From contig CAJQUN010000036.1 in assembly GCA_907163345.1 (NCBI GenBank), positions 1,860,001 through 1,924,000 on the forward strand: a DNA stretch of 64,000 bases, in the 5' to 3' direction. Source of the DNA: Haberlea rhodopensis. Its lineage: Eukaryota; Streptophyta; Magnoliopsida; Lamiales; Gesneriaceae. A program made the position numbers and the translations under genes. The notes beneath the pieces were generated by a model that had not been told where the DNA came from, did not search any database, and saw only the letters and a program-made list of their open reading frames with translations. Positions 36,366 through 47,161 of this stretch are shown here, one piece after another; the first letter of the stretch is position 1, and the number at the start of each line of letters is the position of its first letter.

Positions 36366-37627
36366 AAGATGTTCGTTAAATTGTGTATCGTCAATGATTT
36401 GTTTGTTAAACAATTACCAATCAATCAATTCTTAAGGTGACGGATTTCCGAATATAATTAATACACTCTCTCGAGCTGTATTGAAACTAGTAATAAATTG
36501 ACACAAGTAACTCTCGTTCACTTAAACAAATTTAATACCGAATAAATCTCTATGAAAACCGTTGATCTTTAAATCTTTCAATTTAAAGTGACCACGTATG
36601 TGATTTAATCTCTCGATCTAAATCTTAAACATACAACATGAATTATTTTAGCGTATTATAATTTTATCTCTCGATCTCAATTATAATTCACAATTTCAAT
36701 CAAAGGTAGCTAGGCTTTGATAGCATGAAGCATATAATTCATGAACAAAAGAAATCAATTCACTCAAACACAACCAAATCAAAGATTCAAACACAAAATT
36801 CCTTAAACTTGATAGAATAAACTCAATTAAATTCAAATCAAATTTAACAAGATGCTTAATCGTCTCTCGACCTCAAAAACATCAAATAAATATGAAAATC
36901 AAATTAATCTAGAGTTTAGAAATACGATAAACGTAGGAGCGACTCCGTGCGTTGAACGATGCTTCTTCTCTCGCTTCCTTCCTTGCACTTCAAAGGATTC
37001 TTCAACCTTCTCTTGTTCCGGGTAGATGAAAGGCGGCTCAAGAATTCTTATTTAGGTCTAACTCTATTCAGAATTATCGATGTAATTTTCGTGCCTCTTT
37101 TCCTTATTTATAGAGGAGGGGAGATATGGAAGTGTTTCCAAAAATCAAAACCAAATCAAGACTTTTATTTTCAGAAAATTCTCCGTCTCGATCGATTGGT
37201 TGATATGTCTCGATCGATTGAGCGCCTTCAGCTTCCGAGTATGAGTTTCTCTGCCTCGCTAGATCGATCGAGTTGAAGATTCCGATCGATCGAGCTTTCT
37301 TCACATTTTCTTGCCAACTCTCTGCCTCTCTCGATCGATCGAACTGGTGATTCCGATCGATCGATCCAGCTCTGAAATAAAATGTTGGCCAAAACTTCTG
37401 TCTCTGTCGATCGATTGACCTTCTGTTCCGATCGATCGAGATTGCCAGAACTCAAATTCTTCGGTTATTGGCTTGATTTGATCCTTTTTCTTCGTTGTAG
37501 CTCAACTCTTCCCCATTCCACCTAGATTCCTGAAATAATCAAATAAATACCGAAAAGCATAACATCTTCACGAAATCTACACGAAAATATATATAAATCA
37601 AAGCCCAAATACGCGTAATAATCAACC
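36366..37627 (-). repeat. element B right LTR, truncated (5' LTR)
   Basis: Matches 11390-12643 of the left LTR, so its inner 230 bp and outer 6 bp are missing. Palindrome array at 37186-37442 with eight copies; CTATAAATA box conserved near 37104-37120. Ends at AATCAACC against A's CCAGTGGG. Confidence 0.88.
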
Positions 37628-37970
37628 CCAGTGGGCTTTGGCGATCGATCGCCTAATCCTCACGATCGATCGCTGCTTCGTGAATTTTGTTGCTCATTTT
37701 TCTGTCCATAGGCGATCGATTGCCTCCTTCATGCGGTCGATCGCCTCTACTAAAATTACATTTTTAGTCTTTTTCTTGATCTACATTGAGTCCTTATTAG
37801 CTCCAAAGCTTTTCTTGACCTTTATTCGCCTTAGTTAGCTAGATTTCTTCGATTCCACCTACAATTACACAAATATACGATTAGGTAGTATATGTATCAA
37901 ATTATCCATCAAAACATACCCAATCGTAAACAATTAAACGCAATAGATGTGTCTATTTCTAGTCACATCA
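37628..37970 (-). repeat. element A left LTR, inner part
   Basis: Continues A's left LTR after element B; matches 43012-43324. Contains four palindromes near 37640, 37661, 37711 and 37735, two with CG-to-TG decay. Ends CTAGTCACATCA at 37970. Confidence 0.88.
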
Positions 37971-39393
37971 AACTCCCCCATACTTACTCTTTACTCGACC
38001 TCGAGTAAATCAGACAAAACTATAATATTTTTGCTTAGCTCATAGCATCATAACAAACTAACTTGTTCTCACTTTAATGCCTCAACAATTTTAAACATGC
38101 ATAGTAATGAAAGGCGGTGAAAAGTTAATAATGGAACAAGTTCAATCCCTAAACATCTCATACTCAACAAAGTAGTGAATGTGTGTGTGTGGTCATAAAC
38201 AAGTGTTGTGTACAAATTATAGATCCAAATGATGCAAATCCACAATAGTTCAAGTCATACACTAACACAAGTATAAGCTTACTTGCACACTCTTCTCCAC
38301 TATCTTAGCCACTTTGCAAACATAAATCAAGTAGGTCTTTATTAGCTTGTAGCTTGACCTGGGAATTGGCTTATGAAAGAAAGGAAAAAGACATATCAAA
38401 CAAGAGAGTATGATAATATGCACACTAAAAGCTTCTCTTCTTGCTTGAATTTTTCAACTTTTATTTCAACATTTTTCTTCTTTTGTGCCTTGGCTCCCCT
38501 TGGAGTCATATTTTTTTAATCTATTTTCTCAAGGCATCCCTTTTCTTTCATGCATTTCATTCTTTTCATAATGAAGCTCATAAACATTTTAATCATTGAA
38601 TACTTAAGTGCATGTGAATGAAACACATCATACTCCCTTCAAAGGTATGGAAAGAATTCATATTTAGGCTCATTTAGGGAAGGATGATAAGCTAGTCAAA
38701 GAATGCCGAATGAGAGTCTTTTGTATGCTTAGCATACAACCATTCTTTTGCATTAAGGCTCAAAAAGGGTACTAGTGATTGATTTTCTTTACATGGTAGG
38801 CTTGAAAGGCTCAAACGCATCAAAGATTGCCTATATCACTTTCATGTTTGCAAGCAGTCTAGACATACACCTCAAAGAGCATGTAGTTAAGTTCTATCAT
38901 GTATTAGGGACTTCTTAAGACTATCACAAAGTTCACACAATCTTCACTAAGCTATGCACACTTCACAAGTCATGACAATAATGTGCTCAAAATATTCAAT
39001 TTCTAAGTTAAAGTAAAATTTGCATTAGAGTTCAAAGTGTTCCAAGGTTAACAATTCACCTATGTTCAAAAGCATGCATGATATCAATTAGGTTTCATCA
39101 TGGGCTAGTGATTCTAAGCATGTGTTCATTACTAACTATGAGCTCAAAATTTTCAACTTTTTCGACTTTTTGTATTTTTGAAATAAGAAAAACAATAACA
39201 CACCACTAATCCCTCCCCCATACTTAAATCTTACATTGTCCCCAATGTAAGTCAAAAATACAAGAAAAGAGAAAAATCTAACTACTAAAGCAATAAAAAT
39301 AAAAATAAGAGGGAGAAAGGAAACTAACTCCCCTTAGGTTGCCTCCCAAGCAGCGCCTCTGTTTTACGTCGGTGGCCCGACGCCAGTCCTCTA
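37971..39393 (-). other. A 3' non-coding region with two polypurine-type tracts
   Basis: LTR-adjacent tract ACTCCCCCATACTTAC (plus strand, about 37972-37987). A near copy, CTCCCCCATACTTAAATC, lies at about 39212-39230, directly followed by a perfect hairpin CTTACATTG/CAATGTAAG (39230-39251). Another hairpin at 38708-38745 has outer arms GAATG/CATTC and inner arms TTGTATGC/GCATACAA. The minus-strand GGGAGGCAACC near 39338-39349 is like the sequence after pol in Athila elements. No gene is seen. Confidence 0.7.
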
Positions 39394-40311
39394 TCAAGGT
39401 GGGTGATGCAGTGTCGCTCTATCTTTCCTCTTCCACCTCAATATCTTCTTAACTCCTCTAAATTTTGGTTTGTTCGCCTTTGAGTGGGCGTCTTCAGTCT
39501 TTGTTCCTCCTTCAACATCTGTGGCTTGCTGTGGTCGATCTGGAGGCTTCTTTTCAATGGTACGATCCTCTGTTGTCATCAAGGCCATCAATAGCCTTTC
39601 CCATCTCCCGCAATTCATCATTATCAAAATCAGAATCATATGCATCATTATATCAATAGCGTAACTAGCATGCTCATGAGTTTTAATGGGTTCATAGATA
39701 TTAAATTTTGCACTTTCACCATTAAACTCCATTGTTAATAGGCCGCTATTCACGTCGATCACAGATTTTGATGTTTTCAAGAATGGTCTCCCTAAAAGAA
39801 TGGGGCTAAATGGATCACCATTTTCCATGTCTAAGACATAGAAATCGGCGGGGAAAACCAAATTCTCTACATGCACAAGTATGTCATCTACTATCCCCCT
39901 AGGTATAACCGTGGACCTATCAGCTAATTGAATCACAGTATGGTCTCGTTTCAAAGGTCCAGGTTTTAGGTTAGTGTAGATTGAGTAAGGCATGACATTA
40001 ATGGAAGATCCTAAATCTAGCATTGCCTTCTCAATTCTAGTGGTTCCAATCACACAAGGGATAGAAAACATACCAGGGTCCTTACACTTTGTGGGAATGC
40101 TTCTTTGGATGTCCGCAGAAACATTCTCACCTAACTCAATATTGGGGCACCCTTTGCCTTCCTTGTTCTTACCCACTTTCCATACCTCCTTCAAAAATCT
40201 AGTATATCGAGGCACTTTCATCATGGTATCTTGTAGTGGGGCATTTTCCTCGCAGTGTCGGAAAGTGTCATAGAGTCCCTTAAGTCCAGCTTCTCTCCTA
40301 TTATCCTTCAA
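39394..40311 (-). pseudogene. Athila aspartic protease region (element A)
   Basis: Open for about 300 codons on the minus strand. The retropepsin-like motif MLDLGSSINVMPYSIY (catalytic DLGSS; Athila and Tat elements normally have DLGAS) is followed by VIQLADRST and the C-terminal ILLGRPFLKTSKSVIDV, which closes the protease fold. The enzyme would mature gag and pol. Sequence then passes into a Lys-rich tail where the RT should begin, and no RT, RNase H or integrase follows. A stop near 40312 separates it from gag. There is no ATG at its left boundary; it was part of a gag-pol frame. Confidence 0.82.
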
Positions 40312-41817
40312 TCAAGGGGGAATGGAGGTTCAATTTTATATTCACGGAATGGAGGGGACTTACCTCGTGGTTCCTCTTCTTGCATGGGATCTTCAACGTC
40401 CTTCTCTTCCTTCATCTCTCCGTTCTTTGGTGGCGTCAGTACCACCTTTTCCTTATCTTCATCGCTACTCGTCTTCAAAGTGATTGCACTCACATTCTCC
40501 CTTGGGTTCACAATTGGCTGTGACGGTAGTCCATTTGACATGCTCGTTTCAAGCTTGTTGAGCGAAGTCGCCAATTGTCCCATTTGCGCAGTCAAACTCT
40601 GGATGCTCGCCGTCATCTCTTGTTGGAATTGTAAGCTATTTTCAGCAATAACTTTAATAATATTTTCTAACCTGTCAGAAGGATGGTGCATTGGAGGTGG
40701 TGGAGGTCTCTGATATGGCGGTCAATAGGGTGGAGGTTGGTGCATCTGTGGGTTCCCATATCCTTGGTTCGGATGGTCCCTCCACCCTTGATTGTAATTG
40801 CTCAAGGGATTGTCATAGCCCCTTTGTGGTGGCCCTGGGAATCCTCCCGCTGCATTCACGTGCTCAGTGGCTGTTTCTTATAGTGAGGGACATGCATCAG
40901 TGGGATGGTTAACAGCTAGACAGATTTCACATGGCTTCATCTTCCCCACGTTGCCTCCTGCAAGATTACGCACAAGAAAAGTTAGATCAATCAGTTGTTG
41001 TTCCAAATTGGATACATTTACCTCTTTTCTTGGCGGTTGTCCATGGCGAACATGTCCAAATTGTTGGGAGTTGGCCGCCATGTTAGCTATTAAGTTCCTT
41101 GCCTCCTCCGTTGTCTTGTCAATGAAAGCTCCTCCGCTCGCCGCATCCACTAAGTTCCTGTCACCAGAAAGCAAACCTTCATAGAATTATTGAATTAACA
41201 AGTGTTCACTTATCTGATGTTGTGGGCATCTTCCACACAACTTCTTAAACCGTTCCCAGTACTCATGCAATGACTCCTCTTGGTATTGCTTCACCCCATA
41301 GATCTCCTTCCTTATGTTAGTTGCCCTTGAAGCTGGAAAGTACTTCTCTAGGAAAACTCTTTGCAAGTCCGTCCACGTGGTGATAGATCCGGAGGGTAAG
41401 TAAAATAGCCAATCTTTAGCAGCATCCTTTAGAGAGAATGGAAAGGCTCTTAGTTTGATTTGCTCCTCCTGTTACTCCACTCGGCTTCATCGTAGTGCAT
41501 ACCACGTGGAGTTCCATCAAGTGTTTGTGTGGGTTCTCACCTGCAAGACCCTGAAAACATGGCAATAAGTGAATTAGTCCAGATTTAAGTTCAAAACTTA
41601 AGTTATTCGCAAGAGCAGGGAAAGTGATGCAGAGAGGTTGTTGATCCAAGTTAGGATTCGCCAACTGCCTCAAACTCTGATTTGCAGCCATCATGTTCCT
41701 CTCTTCTTCTTCCTCAAGTATCCTTGCTTCTCTTCTTCTCCGATGTAGTGTCCTCTCGATCTCAGGATCGTAGTAAAAGTTCTCTTCGTGGTCAGAGGGT
41801 TTACCTGTACTCATCAA
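40312..41817 (-). pseudogene. Athila gag (element A)
   Basis: Starts MSTGKPSDHEENF near 41817, with an Arg-rich coiled stretch, then the Athila gag core (GLIHLLPCFQGLAGENPHKHL; after a frame change, KLRAFPFSLKDAAKDWL and HEYWERFKKLC), AASGGAFIDKTTEEARNLI, a knuckle (CEICLAVNHPTDAC) and a Pro/Gln-rich C-terminal part with Q-rich helices (SLQFQQEMTASIQSLTAQM). Lesions: one extra G near 41473 (GAG read as GGAG), TAA after LLIQ near 41190, TAA near 40878 and TGA near 40728. Closely follows the tRNA-Asp-type primer site at 41880-41913. Confidence 0.87.
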
Positions 41818-41879
41818 CAAACCACAGTAGTATAAAACGAAATAAATAAAATAAAGTGACGTTAACACAAAAGTAATTG

Positions 41880-41913
41880 CCTTCCCCGGCAACAACACCA
41901 AAATTTGGTAGCG
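41880..41913 (-). promoter_or_regulatory. tRNA-Asp-type primer-binding site of element A
   Basis: The minus strand reads TTTTGGTGTTGTTGCCGGGG just inside the 5' LTR. It matches the Athila-type tRNA-Asp site (TGGCGCCGTTGCCGGGG), with both differences explained by CG/CC decay to TG/TT. Confidence 0.75.
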
Positions 41914-41915
41914 TT

Positions 41916-43324
41916 TATCGCGTACGCCCAAATTAACACTCTCAAGTTAATAACAGTAAATATGTAGTAGCGTGAGTAGGGATCGATCCCACAGGGAAGT
42001 GAACACTTTATGCTAACAAATATCAAAATATGGGGGTTATCAAATTTCTTGAACTATAACTAAATTAAATGAAAGCAAACAATTAACTAGTTTATCAAGA
42101 TTAAGAAGCGATTCTTGGTTTTCGGTCAACTTTACATTTGGAAATCATTCACTTGATCATCAAATTACTAAACTTATGAATTCATTCAAGTATTCATCAA
42201 TTGAAAACTTAATTCCTTACTTACCTTAATCGTGGTCAAAAAGAAAACAACATTCAATTCGACTCTTATCAAATCTTTAACCAAAACTACAACCGTTAAG
42301 GTCAAATCAATGATAGTTTCAAAACTAGTAAGCTTGATGAATCTAATCAATAAAAACTACAGCCGTTAGAATTAATTATCCAATCGTTCTTCCTAAGAAT
42401 TTAATAACACCAACATCAGTTAATTATCAATCTTAGTTGCTTCTCAATTAGCATTAGATATTGTAAGTGATTACTAGGTGATCAATCTATCAATCAAACA
42501 CAATACTCATAAGAATCATAATCTGAAAAACAAAATGAAATTGAATTGAAAATCAACAATCAAATCAAAATTTTCACAAGTTTTTCTATTCCAAAGGGTA
42601 TCCCTCAACCAAGAATCAAAGTGTTTAGCCTTGCATAACTAAATCTAAAACTAACAAAAATTGTATTAAAAAATCAAACAATCAATAGAAAAGAAAGTTA
42701 CTAAAGCGAAGTACGATTCCGGCTTGTTGATTCCGTCTTCGTTCTTCGATGTCTTTTACAAAATTCGAAAGAAAATTATTTTAAAAATTGAAAAATCTAT
42801 TTTAAGGTCTGAATCCTCTCTAAAAGAGACTAATTTCGAGCTATATTGAGGTAGGGAGGCTGATGGAGTAGGTTAGAGCCCATGTAGGAAGGAAAGAAAT
42901 CAAGAATCCAATCTTTCCAAAACACTGCTGGCGATCGATCGCCATAAGGTGGCGATCAATCGCTAGCTCTTTTTTTTCGTCGATTTTCCTTAGGCGATCG
43001 ATCGCTTGGCTCCAGTGGGCTTCGGCGATCGATCGCCTAATCCTCGCGATCGATCGCTGCTTCGTGAATTTTGTTGCTCAACTTTATGTCCATAGGCGAT
43101 CGATTGCCTCCTTCATGCGGTCGATCGCCTCTACTAAAATTACATTTTTAGCCTTTCCAAAGCTTTTCTTGACCTTTATTCGCCTTAGTTAGCTCGATTT
43201 CTTCGATTCCACCTACAATTACACAAATATACGATTAGGTAGTATATGTATCAAATTATCCATCAAAACATACCCAATCGTAAATAATTAAACGCAATAG
43301 ATGTGTCTATTTCTAGTCACATCA
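41916..43324 (-). repeat. element A right LTR (5' LTR)
   Basis: About 1409 bp, complete. Palindrome array at 42928-43133: seven copies of GGCGATCGATCGCC, near 42928, 42951, 42993, 43022, 43043, 43095 and 43118, three with a CG-to-CA/TG change or substitution. Ends CTAGTCACATCA, followed by AGTAT. Confidence 0.9.
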
Positions 43325-43848
43325 AGTATCCATTCAAAATTTTCCAAAAAACAGCAAACAGATCATTCATGGTTAACTCTATGACAAGCCATACTAAGAA
43401 ATTTGCCGAGAAGATCTTTGAAAAGAAGAGGCAAATATTATGGGACAACAAGATTCCGATGACCAAAGAAACCTGTCGGAAGTTCTGCAACATGGCTCAT
43501 GTTGGAAGGTGGCAGGACTACATCTGCCCAGAGCAGAAAGAGCCACTGTTCGGGAAAGGATTCCCTGTCAAAAGGGACCATAAAAAAGACGACAAAGCAG
43601 GACCAGGCAAACGTGGAAGATTCTCATGCGGACTGCAAAAGCCAAATGCCCTTAACCCTACCCCCAGGAGAAAGGAAAACGAAGAAGGAAAGATCGTATT
43701 GGTTGATGTTCAAAATAGTTGCATGGCCCGCTGCGCAGCAGTTCTTCCATACCAACTTAGATTTCTAGGGACCACAGGGAGACCAGAGTCATGTGACTAT
43801 GACGAGTACCACTACCATTATCAAAAGAAAACAAAATGGTACTACTGA
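43325..43848 (+). pseudogene. endogenous caulimovirid, piece 3 (last ORF, 3' part)
   Basis: Viral coding sequence resumes right after the AGTAT duplication (43325-43329) and stays open to TGA at about 43848 (roughly 170 codons). It is Lys/Arg-rich, with aromatic residues and a short HVGRWQDYICPEQKEPLF segment. It is the 3' half of the ORF whose 5' half ends at 10132. Position directly upstream of the viral promoter fits the last ORF of a caulimovirid (transactivator/inclusion body protein), but I cannot confirm that domain by eye. Confidence 0.6.
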
Positions 43849-43908
43849 CTCTTCGGCCAAAAGTCGAAGGGACCACAAGGTACCAAACAAGAGAGAAGAC
43901 GCATGCAA

Positions 43909-43974
43909 TGACGTCTGATTATAAACAATATTTGAAGTCAGGATTTCACATCTACCTTGAGACTTCTATAAATA
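43909..43974 (+). promoter_or_regulatory. caulimovirid pregenomic RNA promoter (as-1-like motif and TATA)
   Basis: TGACG at 43909-43913, like the as-1 activating motif of caulimovirus 35S promoters, 53 bp upstream of TATAAATA at 43967-43974. Situated after the last viral ORF, as expected. Confidence 0.65.
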
Positions 43975-43977
43975 CCA

Positions 43978-44636
43978 AGGCATTCAGGAAGCTAAGGACG
44001 TCGAAAATTCTCCATAGTTTTCTGAAAATAAAATTGTTGTCTCCAAGCTTTGTAATCTTTCTACTTTCATAGCTTGGTAATATTTCTTTTCTTTTCTTGT
44101 TTTTTTTTAACATCTGTAACATTGTATTGTCTTTCAAGTTTATGTGTTCTTGAGTCAAGCCTCAAATATACGAGAGGCTAAACAAGTCTGTCTCCTCCCA
44201 AAAGGAGACGTTTTAATTTAATAGACATTATAAGTATTTCCAGAATAAAAATAAGGTTGTTGCCCATCTACCTCCCAGATTTCTGTAAATATTTCATATA
44301 TCTGGTTTTACTTTACGCCCTACGTAGGAAACGGAATAGGGTTGTGCTGGCTATTGCTGAAGGACTCTCTAACAGAACCATCGGTTGCGATCGTGTGGTT
44401 GGTGGTGAGTAGCCATCATAAAACCTGATTGAGTACCCAACAATAGTTCGGTCAAACGATATTAATTGGTTTGTTAAAATTTTATTGTAATACGAAAGCA
44501 TGATGGGCGGACTCTTTATTTTCTTCGAATCATGAACTGTGAGTCCTTTGCAAAAATATGCTCTTGGGTTCATCCCAAGATGAAAAAAATTGAGGGATTT
44601 CATGTTCACTAGCTACTTCTATTAGAGTTGAAGTTT
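43978..44636 (+). other. viral leader / polyadenylation region
   Basis: About 660 bp of non-coding viral sequence downstream of the TATA box. It holds a poly(A) signal AATAAA at 44244-44249, about 275 bp after the TATA box. Caulimovirid pregenomic RNA is polyadenylated after a full circle. No ORF of note. Ends against the inverted repeat. Confidence 0.5.
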
Positions 44637-44704
44637 AGAGGGGTATAATGGAAATTTTCCTAAAATTGCTTTGGCAAAAAACAAATATTGCTTTGGCATT
44701 AACA
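44637..44704 (-). repeat. right inverted repeat bounding the viral insertion
   Basis: Partner of 1288-1355. Reads TTGCTTTGGCATTAACA at its outer end and contains an internal duplication TTGCTTTGGCA. Confidence 0.45.
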
Positions 44705-44858
44705 TTAGCCATTGAAAAGTCTCAACAAATCCTAAAAACTTGAAACATCTAAGTTGTTCACTTTAAATTTATTCTCATCATTTTGAATCGGATAAAATAT
44801 GAGAACTATTTAGAAACCTGGTATTTCTAGATCATCAGCAGCAAAATATACAGGTGGC
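44705..44858. other. short AT-rich spacer
   Basis: No coding signal, repeat or transposon end recognised between the viral block and the copia element. Confidence 0.4.
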
Positions 44859-45090
44859 TGATGCTCATTCTTCTTGTGAAACTAGCAAGCAATTAACTCA
44901 AGAGAAGAAAATAACAAAGAAAAATTGTAATCTATCTTGAATGAGTATTGATTCTATAGAATGAATTGTGTTGTAAGTGTTGAATAACATAGGCTTTTAT
45001 ACAAGTCATTATCCCTCCGTTATACAAGTAGTCGGTAACTAATACAAACTAATACAAGTAATTAGTAACTAACAAATTTTATGTAACAAA

Positions 45091-45641
45091 CTATTTTAAA
45101 TAAATTGACTCAGTTTGGGTATCTTGATATCCCCCCACAAGATGAACGTGTATATTTTGTAAGTTCATCTTGGCAGTGAAGCGTTGAAATAGTTGAACTC
45201 CTAATGGTTTTGTTAATATCTGTATGTTATCTGGTCTGTTGCTGGAATGTGGAGAATCTTTATCAATCTTTCTTTGACCTTTTCTCGTACTAGGTGTCAA
45301 TCAATTTGTATATGTTTTGTTCTTTCATAAAATACTGGATTGTTGGTTATGCAACATGCTGATTTGATGTCAGTGTAAAGTAAAGCAGGAAATTGATGTG
45401 AGATTCTTAAATCATGCAATAAGTAAAGTAACCATTGGATTTCACATGTCGTGGTGGCTAAAGCTCTATATTCAGCTTCTACTGAAGATCGGTTCACAGT
45501 TGGTTGTTTCTTAGATTTCCATGAAATTAAAAAGTCGCCTATGAATATAGCATAACCAGTAACACTCCTCCTAGTATTTATGCACCCTGCCCAATCACTA
45601 TCATTATAACCTTTAAGTTTTAAATCAGAAGATTTATGCAA
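45091..45641 (-). pseudogene. copia RNase H and C-terminus
   Basis: RNase H of Ty1/copia type: GYNDSDWAGCINTRRSVTGY, SWKSKKQPTVNRSSVEAEYRAL and LYTDIKSACCITNNPVFYERTKHI, with the first Asp and the later Glu and Asp ligands present. A frame change near 45297 separates it from the C-terminal LTKPLGVQLFQRF segment (45300-45091). The ORF end overlaps the purine run before the LTR. Confidence 0.85.
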
Positions 45642-45747
45642 GAAAATTCCCTTACCTGCTGTAGTTTTAAGAAATCTTACGATTCTGTGCGCATCATCTA
45701 AGTGAGTGTTAGTGGGGTTTGATATAAATTGACAAAGTGATTGTATG

Positions 45748-46619
45748 CTATGATAAATTTGGTCGTGTAATAGTCAAATATAAAAGTCTCCCTATAAGTC
45801 GCCTATAAGAGCTAGGATCTTGAAGAGGAATGTCTCCTGTTGAGGTCAATTTTAGTGTTGATTCCATTGGAGTAGATGATGGTTTGTAGCCTAGGTATCC
45901 AGTGTCATTTAGGATATCAAGTGCATATTTTCTTTGACAAAGATTTATTCCTTCAGTAGTTCTTGCAACTTCCAAACCCAAAATATATTTTAGTTTGCCA
46001 AGATCTTTTATGGTAAACTTTTCATCAAGGTGATGTTTAACCGCTTCTATAATTTCTAAGCTACTACCAGCTAATATTATGTCATCTACGTATACTAATA
46101 AAACAGTAAGACAATCTTGAGTATGTAAAGTAAATAAAGAGCAATCTGAATGAGACTGTACGAAACCATACTCAATAAGACAAAGAGTGAGTTTTTGAAA
46201 CCATTGACGAGAGGCTTGCTTTAAACTGTATAAACTCTTAAGTAACTTGCAAACTCTATTATCATTTGGTTTAGAATAACCTGGAGGGGGAGTCATATAA
46301 ACTTCCTCATCTAAATCTCCATGTAGAAAAGAATTATTAACATCACATTGATGTAAATGCCAATCAAAATGTACAGCAATAGCGAGTAATACTCTCACAG
46401 TCGTGAATTTTGCTACGGGTGAAAAAATATCAAATTATCGATTCCTTCTTCTTGGGTGTACTCTTTTGCAACTAACCTTGCCTTATAGCATTCTATAATT
46501 CCATCGGCTTTAAATTTGATTTTATAGACCCATTTACAACCAATACAATGTTTACCCTGAGGCAGAGATGTTAATGCCCAAGTATTAGTCTTTTCTAAAG
46601 CTTTAATTTCTAAGTTCAT
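45748..46619 (-). pseudogene. copia reverse transcriptase
   Basis: Starts with WALTSLPQGKHCIGCKWVYKIK (46600-46500), then ARLVAKEYTQEEGID. An extra T in a T-run near 46425 shifts the frame inside the FSPVAK motif. It resumes with RVLLAIAVHFDWHLHQCDVN, the DVNNSFLHGDL box, LLVYVDDIILAG (catalytic YVDD near 46090) and GLEVARTTEGI. The catalytic residues are intact. The frame stops near 45748 before RNase H. Confidence 0.88.
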
Positions 46620-47161
46620 GGCATCTTGCCAGCCTGTTTATGTCTTTGGCTCAGCTACATGCGAGATTGATGCGACAAAAGCTTTATGATTGACATAAAG
46701 TTTGGAAGATGAAATAAACTTTTCAATAGGATATGGTTTACCAGATTGTACCATCTGGGATGATGAGTTTAGAAGAGATTGAAGAAGATCACAATCATAG
46801 ATCTTAAGATATGATGGTGGATTTCTAGTTCTTGAAGTTTTCCTAATATGAGGTTGAATCAATGTATCATCATTAGAAATATCATTGTGAACAATAATAT
46901 TTGTATTGTGATCAATAACAGATTATGTAACTGCTTGTAAGTTTGAAGGTGTTATATTTACGGCTTGTGACAGAGATTCATTGACTTGATGATTGTCAGT
47001 TTGTAAAGAATTAGGATATGTAAAATGATTATTTGAATGCTCTGGAACAGGAAATAACGCTCATTAGATACAGTATCTGAAGGGACATGATCATAGAAGA
47101 TAACATTTCGAGATATAAAAACTTGTTTTGTGACCAAGTTATAGAGCCTAGAACCTTTATA

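Larger units (their letters stand above)
11160..37627 (-). mobile_element. Athila-like LTR retrotransposon B, inserted in A's LTR
   Basis: Left LTR 11160-12649, internal region to 17280, then the Tekay array, then a truncated right LTR 36366-37627. On the minus strand the surviving order is gag (17243-16021), a spacer with a palindrome array, env-like gene (15145-13973), 3' non-coding region and polypurine tract. Primer-binding site, 5' leader and about 230 bp of the 5' LTR are lost at the 17280/17281 junction. Pol is absent between gag and env-like gene, so B is non-autonomous. Its right end lost about 6 bp, together with 115 bp of A. Confidence 0.83.
10134..43324 (-). mobile_element. Athila-like LTR retrotransposon A (outer host of the nest)
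   Basis: Its two LTRs match each other: 10134-11128 plus 37628-37970 on the left (interrupted by element B) and 41916-43324 on the right. AGTAT occurs at 10128-10132 and 43325-43329, consistent with a 5-bp target-site duplication with one extra T at the left end. The element reads on the minus strand: primer-binding site near 41900, gag, aspartic protease, then a non-coding 3' region and polypurine tract at 37971. No RT, RNase H or integrase is present, so it is non-autonomous. It split the viral last ORF. Confidence 0.88.

Noticed and set aside
43303..43324. Start of the viral last ORF at 43303
   Set aside because: These bases belong to element A's LTR; the viral part begins after the AGTAT duplication.
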